From Prolixibacter bellariivorans ATCC BAA-1284 (GTDB lineage: Bacteria > Bacteroidota > Bacteroidia > Bacteroidales > Prolixibacteraceae), in assembly GCF_000621705.1 (NCBI RefSeq), contig NZ_KK211332.1:284512-348511 (forward strand): 64,000 bases of DNA, in the 5' to 3' direction. The position numbers were made by a program, and so were the translations under genes. The notes beneath the pieces were generated by a model, which saw only the letters and a program-made list of their open reading frames with translations, did not search any database and was not told the origin of the DNA. Positions 7,505 to 15,644 of this stretch are shown piece by piece. Positions within the stretch are counted from its first letter, which is position 1; every line of letters begins with the position of its first letter.

Positions 7505-8239
7505 TCAATTCGCATTCATCACGACTCCCGAGCCGCTGATGCTCTGCGTCAGGGTTGGGCTTCCTTTGTAGAAAACACTGCCCGAGCCGCTGATGCTGAT
7601 GTTCAGGGCATCGTTGACCGTGACGAAACAAACGCCGCTCCCGGGAATGCTGATGTGGCAATTGTCGGATATAACCGGGTAGGCCATAAAATTACCCGAA
7701 CCACTGATATGCACGCTCATGTTCTTCAGATCGGTAAAATCCTTCTTCCCAACCACATTTCCACTTCCGGTGATGGTCACCGACAGATTTTCGCATCCAC
7801 CAAAAGCATTCATCTCAATGTTTCCGGAACCGCTGATGTCCAGCTCCAAATCGTCCTGCCCGGTAAAATCATTCACTTCAACGTTGCCCGAGCCACTGAC
7901 GGAGATGCTGCGAATCACCGGAACGGTGATGCGAATTGTCAAATCGTAGTTGGAGTAGTTTCCGTCTTCAAGCTTCACGGTCCATATACCTCCCGCAACT
8001 TTGGTCAGTAACCGGTCGATGATGTTTTGCTGGGCAGAAACTTCCACGTTCTGTGTTGCACCTTGTGAAATGATGATGTTGGCAGCACCGGCCAAATCGA
8101 TGCCCGTGAATTCGGGTACCGTAATGGTCTTCGTGACCACCGGCCCTTCACCCGTTACACGGATGGTGTTGCTGTCGCAGGAAGCAAGTAACAGCATAAC
8201 CACAATCAGGGCTACTACGGAAAGTTCAGGTCGTTTCAT
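7505..8239 (-). CDS. GIN-domain (DUF2807) lipoprotein
   Basis: A 244-residue putative lipoprotein with a lipobox (LLLASC, Cys about residue 22), so it is exported and lipid-anchored. The mature protein is a head-GIN/DUF2807 beta-helix-like domain marked by repeated SGSGN and SGSGS turns at intervals of about 20-25 residues. The family is widespread in Bacteroidota envelopes, often as an adhesin-like or sensor-associated protein, and has no defined biochemical function. The gene is single on the minus strand. A RAYT-type palindrome begins 5 bases after its stop and may serve as its transcript end. Confidence 0.85.
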   Translation of the reverse strand: MKRPELSVVALIVVMLLLASCDSNTIRVTGEGPVVTKTITVPEFTGIDLAGAANIIISQGATQNVEVSAQQNIIDRLLTKVAGGIWTVKLEDGNYSNYDLTIRITVPVIRSISVSGSGNVEVNDFTGQDDLELDISGSGNIEMNAFGGCENLSVTITGSGNVVGKKDFTDLKNMSVHISGSGNFMAYPVISDNCHISIPGSGVCFVTVNDALNISISGSGSVFYKGSPTLTQSISGSGVVMNAN

Positions 8240-8372
8240 ATTGGTAACGTTTCAGGTTAACAGCTCATTGGCCTTTCAATACCTGAATAAAGTTACACAA
8301 TCCGGCCTTGAAATGCATCTTCGAAAAGCTCATTTCCGACTACCATGAAACGAAATGACGAACTCCGGTTGG

Positions 8373-8807
8373 CTATTCCTGCGGGTTCTCTTTGAAGCTA
8401 ATCATCCAGTTGACACCGAAAGCGTCGGTGCACATCCCGAAGTAATCGCCCCAAAAGGTGGAAGCCATGGGCATGGTGACGTTGCCGCCCTTCGACAGGG
8501 CCATGAAAAAGCGATCGGCCTGTTCTTTGCTTTCGGCCGAGACAGACAAAGAGAAGTTGTTACCAACTTTGAGTTCCGGAGCCCAACCACCGGTATCGCT
8601 ACCCATCAGGATATTGTCTTTGCTGAGCGGCAAGGCTATGTGCATGATTTTGTTCTGGTCGGCTTCCGGCACATCCACGCCATCCTGCGGCGGCATGTCT
8701 TTGAAACGTCCCACGTAGGCGAACTCTCCACCAAAAACAGCTTTGTAATGGTTAAACGCCTCCTCGCAGTTTCCGTTGAAGGTCAGATAGGGATTTACGA
8801 TTGCCAT
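8373..8807 (-). CDS. VOC-family (PhnB-like) protein
   Basis: A 144-residue protein of the vicinal oxygen chelate fold. It begins with the typical PYLTFNGNCEEAFNHYKAVF and contains two beta-alpha-beta-beta-beta repeats. GSDTGG and MASTFWGDYFGMCTDAFGVNW are characteristic of the PhnB/3-demethylubiquinone-methyltransferase-like subgroup. Many members lack the classical glyoxalase metal ligands, and their substrates are unknown. It is transcribed on the minus strand downstream of the AhpD-like gene, with a palindromic repeat in the 149-bp gap, so it may be an independent unit. Confidence 0.85.
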   Translation of the reverse strand: MAIVNPYLTFNGNCEEAFNHYKAVFGGEFAYVGRFKDMPPQDGVDVPEADQNKIMHIALPLSKDNILMGSDTGGWAPELKVGNNFSLSVSAESKEQADRFFMALSKGGNVTMPMASTFWGDYFGMCTDAFGVNWMISFKENPQE

Positions 8808-8910
8808 AATCTCAGAGTTTGGTTAAACAGAAAGTTTTGTTCCGGATGGTCCATCCGGTTACATAACACTTTAAGGAATAAAAGGTTGAAGAAGATTCCT
8901 GCTTTTGATT

Positions 8911-8949
8911 TAGCAGTAGAGACCAGGCAATGCCTTCTCTCTACTGCTA
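8911..8949. repeat. RAYT-family palindrome 2
   Basis: Perfect outer arms TAGCAGTAGAGA and TCTCTACTGCTA enclose an inner AGGCA-a-TGCCT palindrome. The outer part carries GTAGAGA..TCTCTAC as in the copy inside the RAYT gene. It ends 7 bases before the stop of the AhpD-like gene (minus strand). Confidence 0.8.
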
Positions 8950-8956
8950 CGGTCGA

Positions 8957-9409
8957 TTACGATTGAACCGCTTCAATCCTTTCTGCAGCTCCCGATAGGA
9001 TACCAATCCGGTTCCAGGCGTTGATGGTAATGATGGCCATGATGATTTGTGCCAGGTATGTTTCATCGAAATATTTGCGTGCATTGACGATCAGTTCGGC
9101 AGGAATATCTCCGTGTATTCGCGTAACAGCATCGGTTAATGCCAGAATCGCTTTTTCCTTTTCATCGAACAGGTCGGTTTCTTCCCAGGCATCCAGCAGA
9201 AAAATGCGCTGTGGTGATTCTCCGTACTTCATGGCATCGGTGGTGTGCATGTCAATGCAAAAGGCACAACCATTTAGCTGCGATGCCCGTATCTTGATCA
9301 GTTCCCGGTGAATATCGGTCAGTCCGCTGTTTTTAACGTAGTGTTCCAATCCGAGCATAGCCTGGTATGCTTCCGGCTGTACTTCGGCAATCTTTACATG
9401 TGCTTTCAT
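8957..9409 (-). CDS. AhpD-like / carboxymuconolactone decarboxylase-family protein
   Basis: A 150-residue all-helical protein. The conserved redox motif CAFCIDMHT (Cys-x-x-Cys with a following His) near residue 50 is that of alkylhydroperoxidase AhpD-like proteins, not of true carboxymuconolactone decarboxylases. Family members reduce peroxides through the Cys pair or act in stress responses. It lies 62 bp downstream of a Crp-type regulator gene on the same strand, a pairing often seen for this family, so regulator and enzyme are probably co-transcribed. Confidence 0.88.
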   Translation of the reverse strand: MKAHVKIAEVQPEAYQAMLGLEHYVKNSGLTDIHRELIKIRASQLNGCAFCIDMHTTDAMKYGESPQRIFLLDAWEETDLFDEKEKAILALTDAVTRIHGDIPAELIVNARKYFDETYLAQIIMAIITINAWNRIGILSGAAERIEAVQS

Positions 9410-9471
9410 GACATTTGCTTTTAGTTCATCGCAAAGTTGGCCATGAAAACACGGGAAAAACTTAAACGGGT

Positions 9472-10056
9472 TTAAGAAACAGATGAGGCGGTCTTTTTTC
9501 GAAGTTCGCTCAGGTATTCGGGCGTCATCCCCAGCAGCGAGGCCAGCATGTATTGGGGAACGCGCTGCACAAATTCCGGATACTTGCGTTGAAAATTGAA
9601 GAACATCTCCTCTTTGGAACGACTGTAAAGCAAACCGATGCGAAACAACGATGCGGAATAGGCCCGTTGCAATATCTTCCGAAAGTAAGTCTCGAATACG
9701 GGTATCGTAGCAAATAACTTTTCGCTGGTTTCATCGTCCAGCGAGATGACAACAGAATCTTCAACTGCCTGGATGCTATACTGACTGGAAACTTTCCGGT
9801 CCTTGCTGGTATAATCGGTCATCCACCAGTTTTCGATGGCAAACTGGATGGTCCGTTCGTTGCCTTGTTCATCAGTAAAGAATAACCGCAAACATCCTGA
9901 TGCGACAAAATAGTTGGCCCGGCAAATGGCGCCGGGATTCAGCAACATTTCCTTTTTGACAACATCTCGCTCTAATACGTTCGCCATAATCAAGGCTGCC
10001 TGGTCATCCGTCAACGTTACGAACTGGCGGATATGCTGAATCAGTTCCGTGCTCAT
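9472..10056 (-). CDS. Crp/Fnr-family transcriptional regulator
   Basis: A 194-residue DNA-binding regulator. Residues 20-110 form the cyclic-nucleotide-binding-like beta-barrel (GAICRANYFVASGCLRLFF). A long dimer helix follows, then a C-terminal helix-turn-helix (PQYMLASLLGMTPEYLSELRKK). It lacks the cysteines of Fnr-type iron-sulfur sensors. This Bacteroidota subgroup usually controls one adjacent gene, here probably the AhpD-like gene just downstream. The effector is unknown. Confidence 0.87.
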   Translation of the reverse strand: MSTELIQHIRQFVTLTDDQAALIMANVLERDVVKKEMLLNPGAICRANYFVASGCLRLFFTDEQGNERTIQFAIENWWMTDYTSKDRKVSSQYSIQAVEDSVVISLDDETSEKLFATIPVFETYFRKILQRAYSASLFRIGLLYSRSKEEMFFNFQRKYPEFVQRVPQYMLASLLGMTPEYLSELRKKTASSVS

Positions 10057-10120
10057 CGAAGTTTATTTTCTGCTTACGGAAATGAAGAGGTAAGGTAACA
10101 GGGAATATCAATGGTATTGG

Positions 10121-10726
10121 TCAGGATTTGAATGCTTCCCGCAAAGGGTCTTTCATCCATTGCTGTGGATTATCGATAATATATTGACGGGTGCCATGGT
10201 ATTCCTCCCTGTCCCGAATGATGTGATCGTGAAAGCGGGATTGCCAGGCAAATTGGGGGTTGGTTTTACGGATTTCAAAAGTCACGCGTCCTTTGTACCA
10301 ACGAATAATTCTCGATAAATTATCGTGTAACATAGGATTATGACTTCTGGTGGCCCCACCAGTTCGGTCAGCCGTATTCACAGTGTGCAGCCCAGTAGAG
10401 ACGCGATTAATCGCGTCTCTACTTTGCAGCGGCTTGACATTACTTTCTGGTTTATCAATAATAACAATCCCATGCACATGGTTCGGCATGATGACGAATG
10501 CATCCAGTTTCACAAACGGGAAATGATTTGGGATTTCCAGCCAATAGTTGCGCGCCAATATTCCTGTTGGGAATAATTGTTCCGGATTGTGATAATGTCC
10601 TAAATAACACCGTTTCCCTGACGTACAAATGGTAACGAAATACATTCCATTCCATCCGTAATCCCAGCTATACAAGCGTGACGAAGCAATTCGGTATTTG
10701 TGTTGGTATTTATCAGGAGGATACAT
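10121..10726 (-). CDS. REP-associated tyrosine transposase (RAYT, IS200-like fold)
   Basis: A 201-residue Y1_Tnp-family single-strand DNA transposase. The HUH motif is H83-V-H85 (IMPNHVHGIVI), and the likely nucleophile is Tyr182 (RQYIIDNPQQW). RAYTs cut REP-type hairpins preceded by GTAG and are normally domesticated single-copy genes with no inverted-repeat ends. Codons 102-111 are exactly a 30-bp perfect palindrome of the local GTAG-bounded family (10394-10423), an in-frame insertion in the variable loop before the LSRIIRWYKG helix. A second copy lies 27 bp upstream of the start. The protein looks intact, so activity is plausible but unproven. Confidence 0.9.
   Translation of the reverse strand: MYPPDKYQHKYRIASSRLYSWDYGWNGMYFVTICTSGKRCYLGHYHNPEQLFPTGILARNYWLEIPNHFPFVKLDAFVIMPNHVHGIVIIDKPESNVKPLQSRDAINRVSTGLHTVNTADRTGGATRSHNPMLHDNLSRIIRWYKGRVTFEIRKTNPQFAWQSRFHDHIIRDREEYHGTRQYIIDNPQQWMKDPLREAFKS
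10394..10423. repeat. RAYT-family palindrome 3, inside the RAYT gene
   Basis: A 30-bp perfect palindrome with arm AGTAGAGACGCGATT. It contains GTAG at its 5' end, like REP elements cut by RAYT enzymes. It coincides with codons 102-111 of the RAYT gene (SRDAINRVST) and keeps the reading frame. Confidence 0.9.
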
Positions 10727-10752
10727 GATCTATGTTTCGGTCCATATCTTCA

Positions 10753-10780
10753 CAAGACGCGATTAATCGCATCTTTACTG
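10753..10780. repeat. RAYT-family palindrome 4
   Basis: An imperfect palindrome sharing AGACGCGATTAATCGC with palindrome 3, with two or three arm mismatches. It lies between the RAYT start and the beta-lactamase gene, and overlaps the beta-lactamase stop codon (10775-10777). Confidence 0.75.
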
Positions 10781-11512
10781 TGTGGCCAATTGATACGTAT
10801 GCCTTAACAACTCGGGGCCGCCAAATGGTCCGTGTCCGGGAATGACGATGCGCGCGTCAGGAAATTTGTCCATCACCTTTTTGATGGTGGCCGGATAGGC
10901 TTTCAAATCACCATCCACCGTGTTGCCCAGGTTTCGTGCCCCCATGCTCTTCGCCATGCAACCGGCAAACAGGATTTTCTCCGACGGAATCCAGACCACA
11001 ATGTTATCGGTTGAATGGGCCGGTCCCAAATAATAGCATTCGATAACTTTAGCTCCCAGTTTCAACTGCAACGAATCGGTGAATCCCTTATCGGGAACCG
11101 GCAGACCTTTTATTTTGGCACTGTCGATGGTTATCTGGTTAGCCCACGACGGGATGTGTTGCTGCTGCAGATATGCCAGCCCGCCCATGCAATCGTTGTG
11201 CCAGTGGTTCGGCACAAAGCCAACGACCTTCACCTGCAGGGAGTGACCCAGCCAATCGGTTAATGTTTTAGTTGCCTCTTCTGTCATGGGAGTATCGAAC
11301 AGAAAAGCTTCATTTCCCTGTATCCATACCAGGCCGTTTGACGGGAATCGACCAAACTCAGGCAAATCGCTGTAAGAAACATGCATATAGGCATTTTCGG
11401 ATAATTTGATCAAGGTTATATCCTCAGATATCTTAATTCGGGGAGCAATTGTCTGCGCCCATACTTGTCCCTGCAGAAAGACCATCAGGGAAAGAACCAA
11501 CCATTTCTTCAT
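10775..11512 (-). CDS. Subclass B1 metallo-beta-lactamase
   Basis: A 245-residue zinc hydrolase with a Sec signal peptide (MKKWLVLSLMVFLQGQVWA), expected in the periplasm. The start at the MKKW methionine (11512) gives a proper signal; an upstream ATG at 11542 would add ten residues. The zinc site is complete for subclass B1: H103-W-H-N-D107 (HxHxD), H166 (GPAHSTDN), C185 (FAGCMAKS) and H227 (GHG). The LGNTVDGDLKAYP stretch is typical of B1 enzymes of Bacteroidota. It should hydrolyse beta-lactams including carbapenems, though the spectrum is not predictable. A RAYT palindrome overlaps the stop codon. Confidence 0.9.
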   Translation of the reverse strand: MKKWLVLSLMVFLQGQVWAQTIAPRIKISEDITLIKLSENAYMHVSYSDLPEFGRFPSNGLVWIQGNEAFLFDTPMTEEATKTLTDWLGHSLQVKVVGFVPNHWHNDCMGGLAYLQQQHIPSWANQITIDSAKIKGLPVPDKGFTDSLQLKLGAKVIECYYLGPAHSTDNIVVWIPSEKILFAGCMAKSMGARNLGNTVDGDLKAYPATIKKVMDKFPDARIVIPGHGPFGGPELLRHTYQLATQ

Positions 11513-11545
11513 ATTCACCGTAGTTACATTAGGAATGTTCATATC

Positions 11546-11950
11546 TTATGCCAGTGCCTGACGAATGCCGTCGAGCCGGACTTTTGCCTCAGGCTCCTGT
11601 CCGAAAATGCCCTCAAGCTTTTCACAAGGATAATCACTGCAATGAGCGCAGTTTTCAACCCTTTCTTCCCGTGCACAATTTCGAATATCGCAATTTCGGC
11701 AACCGGAAAACAATCTTCCTGATTCGGCCCGGCAGCCATAGCAATCAGTAACATCGCTAAGTTGGATATTAATTCCATACGCGATGGCACACTGCCTGAC
11801 AATATCTTCACGCATGGCCTGTTGACGTATCAGGTCGGTTTCCAGTGTGGCCAGATGAATGGGACATTCATCACAAACCAATCCACAATAGGCTATCATC
11901 ACATTCGGTTTTATGGATATTCTTCTTTCCCGCTTAGGAAAGCACTTCAT
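11546..11950 (-). CDS. DUF3795 cysteine-rich protein
   Basis: A 134-residue putative metal-binding protein of the DUF3795 type. It has CGLVCDECP, CYGCRAE, CRNCDIRNC, CAHC and YPCEKLEG, that is about a dozen cysteines suited to zinc or iron-sulfur binding. The function is unknown. The start at 11950 abuts the stop of the upstream small gene (TAG directly followed by ATG). An alternative start at 11899 (MIAYCGL) matches the usual beginning of this family. It is the last gene of a run with the 54-residue protein and the 2H phosphoesterase. Confidence 0.8.
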   Translation of the reverse strand: MKCFPKRERRISIKPNVMIAYCGLVCDECPIHLATLETDLIRQQAMREDIVRQCAIAYGINIQLSDVTDCYGCRAESGRLFSGCRNCDIRNCAREERVENCAHCSDYPCEKLEGIFGQEPEAKVRLDGIRQALA

Positions 11951-12115
11951 CTATTTCAGACTGGCCCAGATTTTGAACCGTTCATCATCTTCTTCGTTCC
12001 AATCGAACCATTCGGTCGCTTCCATGTCCTGCGATTGAGAGATGTAATAGCTGTAAGCTTCAGTCAATCCTTTGTCGGCCATTTCACTGAAAAAGTTACG
12101 GAAAAAACTTTGCAT
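11951..12115 (-). CDS. Small acidic protein, 54 residues
   Basis: This short gene fits exactly between its neighbours. Its ATG (12113-12115) follows the TAA of the 2H phosphoesterase gene with no spacing, and its TAG (11951-11953) is followed at once by the ATG of the DUF3795 gene. The product begins MQSFFRNFFSEMADKGLTEA, continues with a Tyr- and Gln-containing helix-like stretch, and has an acidic WFDWNEEDDERF segment near the C-terminus. It has no signal peptide or membrane segment. I do not recognise the family. The stop-start packing is good evidence that it is translated. Confidence 0.75.
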   Translation of the reverse strand: MQSFFRNFFSEMADKGLTEAYSYYISQSQDMEATEWFDWNEEDDERFKIWASLK

Positions 12116-12808
12116 TTATCCTAACGGGAAGCGCCTCAATGTGCTTACCTTTTCCTTCCGGAGATACCAATCGTTAGTGACCAGTTCCACTTCTTCAACG
12201 CGGAAGGTGCCGAAATCAACGTCCCGGTAACGCTCCAGAACGTTGAGAAAGGCCTTCTTCCGCTGCAACGGTTTCCGGAAACGGACGACGGTAGAATGAG
12301 CTGTCTGCAAAATGTAGCGTTTGTCGATGGATTGCTGCAGATTGGTTTGACGGAACCGGGTCCGAAGCTTTTCCCTGAGTTCGTTGAGCCGGTCGCCTTC
12401 GGCAAATCCCTGAATCATCACGCCTGATGGCGATGCGGTAATGCCCTGCATCCGTATCGAAAAGGATTTTTCGCCTTTTAAGCTGTCGCGAATAAGCTGA
12501 GTATAGGATGGCAAATCAATTTGTTCGGGTTGAAAGCCACTGTAGCATGAAATGACGGAGAGAAGCGTGATATGCACATCGGAAGCCCGATAGTAATACT
12601 GCTCCGGTTCTGTTTCCCTCAACTGCTCCAACCATTCCAGAATACGTTCTTTCACCACTTTATCCGGACGAATCAGCAGGGTGATTCCACGCCGGTCATC
12701 AAGTGGATCATCCAGCCAGGAATCAGTGGTTACGCCTTCGGAGCTGATTTGATCGACCGATTGGGTGTAGAGTCGATGATAATGTTCTGACAGTGCAACG
12801 TCATTCAT
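12116..12808 (-). CDS. 2H phosphoesterase / 2'-5' RNA ligase-like protein
   Basis: A 230-residue protein with the two HxT motifs that define the 2H phosphoesterase superfamily: H79-I-T81 (ASDVHITLL) and H171-S-T173 (QTAHSTVVRF). These residues form the catalytic pair that acts on cyclic or 2'-5' phosphodiester bonds, for example in RNA ends or cyclic nucleotides. It has about 40 extra N-terminal residues compared with short LigT/ThpR proteins and belongs to a less studied subgroup. The substrate is unknown. It heads a tightly packed run with the 54-residue protein and the DUF3795 gene. Confidence 0.85.
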   Translation of the reverse strand: MNDVALSEHYHRLYTQSVDQISSEGVTTDSWLDDPLDDRRGITLLIRPDKVVKERILEWLEQLRETEPEQYYYRASDVHITLLSVISCYSGFQPEQIDLPSYTQLIRDSLKGEKSFSIRMQGITASPSGVMIQGFAEGDRLNELREKLRTRFRQTNLQQSIDKRYILQTAHSTVVRFRKPLQRKKAFLNVLERYRDVDFGTFRVEEVELVTNDWYLRKEKVSTLRRFPLG

Positions 12809-12948
12809 TTTTTCCAGTTTAAGAAAGTATCCGAAAACGAATATTGCGGATCATTAAATGTCAATTTTACGAAAAAAACTCTATCCGGAGTTGCTCTCAT
12901 TTAGTGAAAGACTAGCGGCAAAGAAAAAATCAAGATTTAAGGGAAACG

Positions 12949-13695
12949 TTATCGAAGTATTCTGGCCTGCCCTTTACCAATCTGCCATAGTTTTCTTCCG
13001 ACCAGGAAAAACCAGAGAAGGTATAAAGGTCCGGCAATTGCCATCAACAATGTACTGGCGGCCGGGAAAATAAAGCCCGCGAAGATGTGCAGAAAGTCGA
13101 GTCCGTGCGTTACCAAACCCGTATAGGCAGTAAGCTTACTAAATACGGCACTTCTCAACATCACCCATGAGATAAAGATGCCGCCTAACTGGGTCAGTAC
13201 ACTTCCCACAATGGCACCGGTTCCGTGCCACATGTCGGAAGCGAAAAGCACTTCGCCGGCGGCGATCAGGCGGCGTTGTTCCTCCTGAGTTATGGCGCCG
13301 GCATACCGGTTGCTCAGGTATAACCATGAAAATACAGAAGGTGTGGCCAGGAAAAGGGTTACACCAATAAATACCATCACAACCGACAAGGTTGTGATTC
13401 CCTGGTTGGATTCCTTCAGACTGAAGTAAAGACCAGCGAACAGAACGTAATAGAGCGGGATAAATATGACAGTCAAAATATCGAGGCGAAGCAGGCCAAC
13501 CATTTTATTTTCCTGCAACATCTGAAAACACTCCTCCACCGTTAACGGCTGTGTACCAATGGTTATCAACAGCACCATCGTCACTACAGAATAAACAATC
13601 AGAATAAAGGCAGCAATCCCGGCTATTCTGCAGAGTCTCTTTACCCCCGCATGTCCGGCGATCCATTCCAATGTTGTGTCTTGTCGGGGCATCAT
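12949..13695 (-). CDS. DUF4386-type membrane protein
   Basis: A 248-residue inner-membrane protein with about six hydrophobic helices: near residues 25-47, 68-92, 100-125, 160-182, 195-215 and 218-238. The order of helices, the LRLDILTVIFIPLYYVLFAGLY segment and the long loop with a conserved Asp/Trp (DMWHGTGA) resemble DUF4386 proteins. Function unknown. It stands alone on the minus strand, with a 56-residue membrane protein gene upstream. Confidence 0.7.
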   Translation of the reverse strand: MMPRQDTTLEWIAGHAGVKRLCRIAGIAAFILIVYSVVTMVLLITIGTQPLTVEECFQMLQENKMVGLLRLDILTVIFIPLYYVLFAGLYFSLKESNQGITTLSVVMVFIGVTLFLATPSVFSWLYLSNRYAGAITQEEQRRLIAAGEVLFASDMWHGTGAIVGSVLTQLGGIFISWVMLRSAVFSKLTAYTGLVTHGLDFLHIFAGFIFPAASTLLMAIAGPLYLLWFFLVGRKLWQIGKGQARILR

Positions 13696-13746
13696 GCTAT
13701 TGTTTTTCTCACGATTCGCAAAGTAACCTTATCGGATAAACAGATG

Positions 13747-13917
13747 CTACAGCAGGTCCATCTTCCGGCGGGATGTGGCAATCAACAACAATCCTACGAT
13801 GCCAATCGTAATCCTTGCCCCGGTCGGTAATAAACCAAAAAACATTAGTGCCGCACCGACTAAAGCCAGAATAATTCCGATGACGAACTGAATGTAACTT
13901 AGGGTTCGCTTTTTCAT
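13747..13917 (-). CDS. Small two-helix membrane protein, 56 residues
   Basis: The product begins MKKRTLSYIQFVIGIILALV and has two hydrophobic helices (about residues 9-30 and 34-48) joined by a LPTGAR turn, ending SRRKMDLL. This layout is common for tiny inner-membrane proteins of Bacteroidota. A longer overlapping frame (13709-13927) reads through Cys/His/Arg-rich nonsense and is rejected in its favour. The neighbouring gene on the same strand is the DUF4386-type protein 51 bp downstream. Function unknown. Confidence 0.65.
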   Translation of the reverse strand: MKKRTLSYIQFVIGIILALVGAALMFFGLLPTGARITIGIVGLLLIATSRRKMDLL

Positions 13918-14088
13918 CTTCGTTCATTTAGACGTCCACATCTCTTCTGCTCTCCCCTTTGGGTTCGCCAATTGAGCATCCCCAAAACAGAATCACTAAT
14001 CAAGTTAACGAATTTTGAGCAATCCATTTGTTTATCAACGCAAAAACTAATCATGAAATGAACGTCACTTTATCGGCAACCGGAAGAT

Positions 14089-15534
14089 TCAATTCGCTGC
14101 TCCTTTTCGCTGCAATGCAAGAACGACCTGACTTATCAGTGAGACCCGGTCCTGCAGTAGATCATAGTTAATCTTTTCCGGTGTGTCGGTAGGTTTATGG
14201 TAGTCTTTGTGCATACCAGCAAAGAACATGACGGCAGGAATGCCTTTCTCATAAAAATTATACTGGTCGGAACGGGTATAATATCCGGTTAGATCGTGAG
14301 AATTATTGTAGGTATAGTCGAAAGAACATTCCGGAACCTGCTGGTCCACCTTTTCGAACAGGGCTGCCAGCTTCGGTTGCGTATCTGTTCCGATGGTATA
14401 GAGATACGCCTCTTTCCCGATGTGTTGGGAATCTATCCGCCCAACCATATCGATATTCAGATTAACCAGTACCTTTTCAGGTTCAAAATCAGCTCGGTTG
14501 ACCTGATATTTAGCGCCTAGCTCTCCAACTTCCTCTCCGGTGGTCGCCAAAAAAACCATCGTGTATTTCTTTTCCGGAATAACCGAAAACAGTTTAGCCA
14601 ACTCCAGCATTGCAGTTACGCCGGAAGCATTGTCATCCGCACCACGATAATAAAAGTGACCGTTTGTTCCCAAGTGATCGTAGTGTGCCGTGATATAAAT
14701 CGATGTATCGGAGCTTCCTTTTAGCAAGCCAATTACATTTCGTCCGGTCGTTCGGTTTGCTATCCTTTCGCACTTCATCCCGATAGAGGCCACCGGACAA
14801 TCAGCAATACTTTTCGTCTCAACCAACCGATTGAGTTCTTTCTGAGACATCCCCATCAAACGACGAATTTGTGAATTGGGAATGATAAATTCCTGGAAAC
14901 CGGCACTTTTCCGCTCTAACTTATTACGGTCTGCAAATGCATATCGTTTACGCGTCATAAAGTTCTTAAAGGTCCTTCTCACCGATTCAAATTGCGCCAA
15001 ATTATCAGGATTGGCCAGAACGACTCCGCTAGCTCCTCTCCTTTTTAACTCTCTATTTACGATATACGGTGAACGCACGTTCCGAATAAAAATCATCACC
15101 ATCCGATTCTTCACATCAATTTGATCCAGTTCTTCGGGCGTTCCTCTTCCACCAAAAACTAATTCTTCTTCCCTCTCTTCATTCAATGGACCACGGCCCA
15201 TGTAAACCATCTCTTCAAAATCATTCAATCTTCTCTTACCAGCTTTCAGATACGTTTCGCCCCGATAATATTGTATCAACTTAAAATCATCGTAGAAACC
15301 ATTATCTCCTCCTCCCGTCAGGCCATATTCCTTGAATTGTCGGGCAATATAGCGGGCTGCTCTCATCTGTCCGATTGTTCCGGTTAGCCGTCCTTCCATC
15401 GAATCGGAAGCCAATACTTTGATGGTCTGCTTTAGCTCTTTTTTATCAATTGAAAATTGTGTCTCACTGGAAACTGTTTGACCAATGGCCGGAGTCGCCA
15501 AGGCAACAAGAAGAAAATACAGGATTCTTTTCAT
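14089..15534 (-). CDS. Secreted M28-family aminopeptidase-like metallopeptidase
   Basis: A 481-residue zinc peptidase with a Sec signal peptide (MKRILYFLLVALATPAIG), so periplasmic or outer. Residues 250-440 hold the M28 core. The zinc ligands are in ITAHYDHLG, ADDNASG, TGEEVGELGA (catalytic Glu plus metal Glu) and NIDMVGR, with a final His in FAGMHKDYHKPTDTPEKI. A protease-associated (PA)-like insertion probably occupies residues 110-230. Family members remove N-terminal amino acids from peptides. It is monocistronic on the minus strand. Confidence 0.92.
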   Translation of the reverse strand: MKRILYFLLVALATPAIGQTVSSETQFSIDKKELKQTIKVLASDSMEGRLTGTIGQMRAARYIARQFKEYGLTGGGDNGFYDDFKLIQYYRGETYLKAGKRRLNDFEEMVYMGRGPLNEEREEELVFGGRGTPEELDQIDVKNRMVMIFIRNVRSPYIVNRELKRRGASGVVLANPDNLAQFESVRRTFKNFMTRKRYAFADRNKLERKSAGFQEFIIPNSQIRRLMGMSQKELNRLVETKSIADCPVASIGMKCERIANRTTGRNVIGLLKGSSDTSIYITAHYDHLGTNGHFYYRGADDNASGVTAMLELAKLFSVIPEKKYTMVFLATTGEEVGELGAKYQVNRADFEPEKVLVNLNIDMVGRIDSQHIGKEAYLYTIGTDTQPKLAALFEKVDQQVPECSFDYTYNNSHDLTGYYTRSDQYNFYEKGIPAVMFFAGMHKDYHKPTDTPEKINYDLLQDRVSLISQVVLALQRKGAAN

Positions 15535-15644
15535 CAGTCGTTCAGGTTAAGGAAAAAGGTAAAGCTGGCTCATTTGGGAAACCAGCTTTCTAAAGCTACA
15601 AAACTAATGCTTCATTACAAAAGCTATCTGGTTATGAGCTCTTC

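Noticed and set aside
13709-13927. 72-residue frame on the minus strand
   Set aside because: The overlapping frame at 13747-13917 encodes a credible two-helix membrane protein; the 72-residue frame has an implausible composition.
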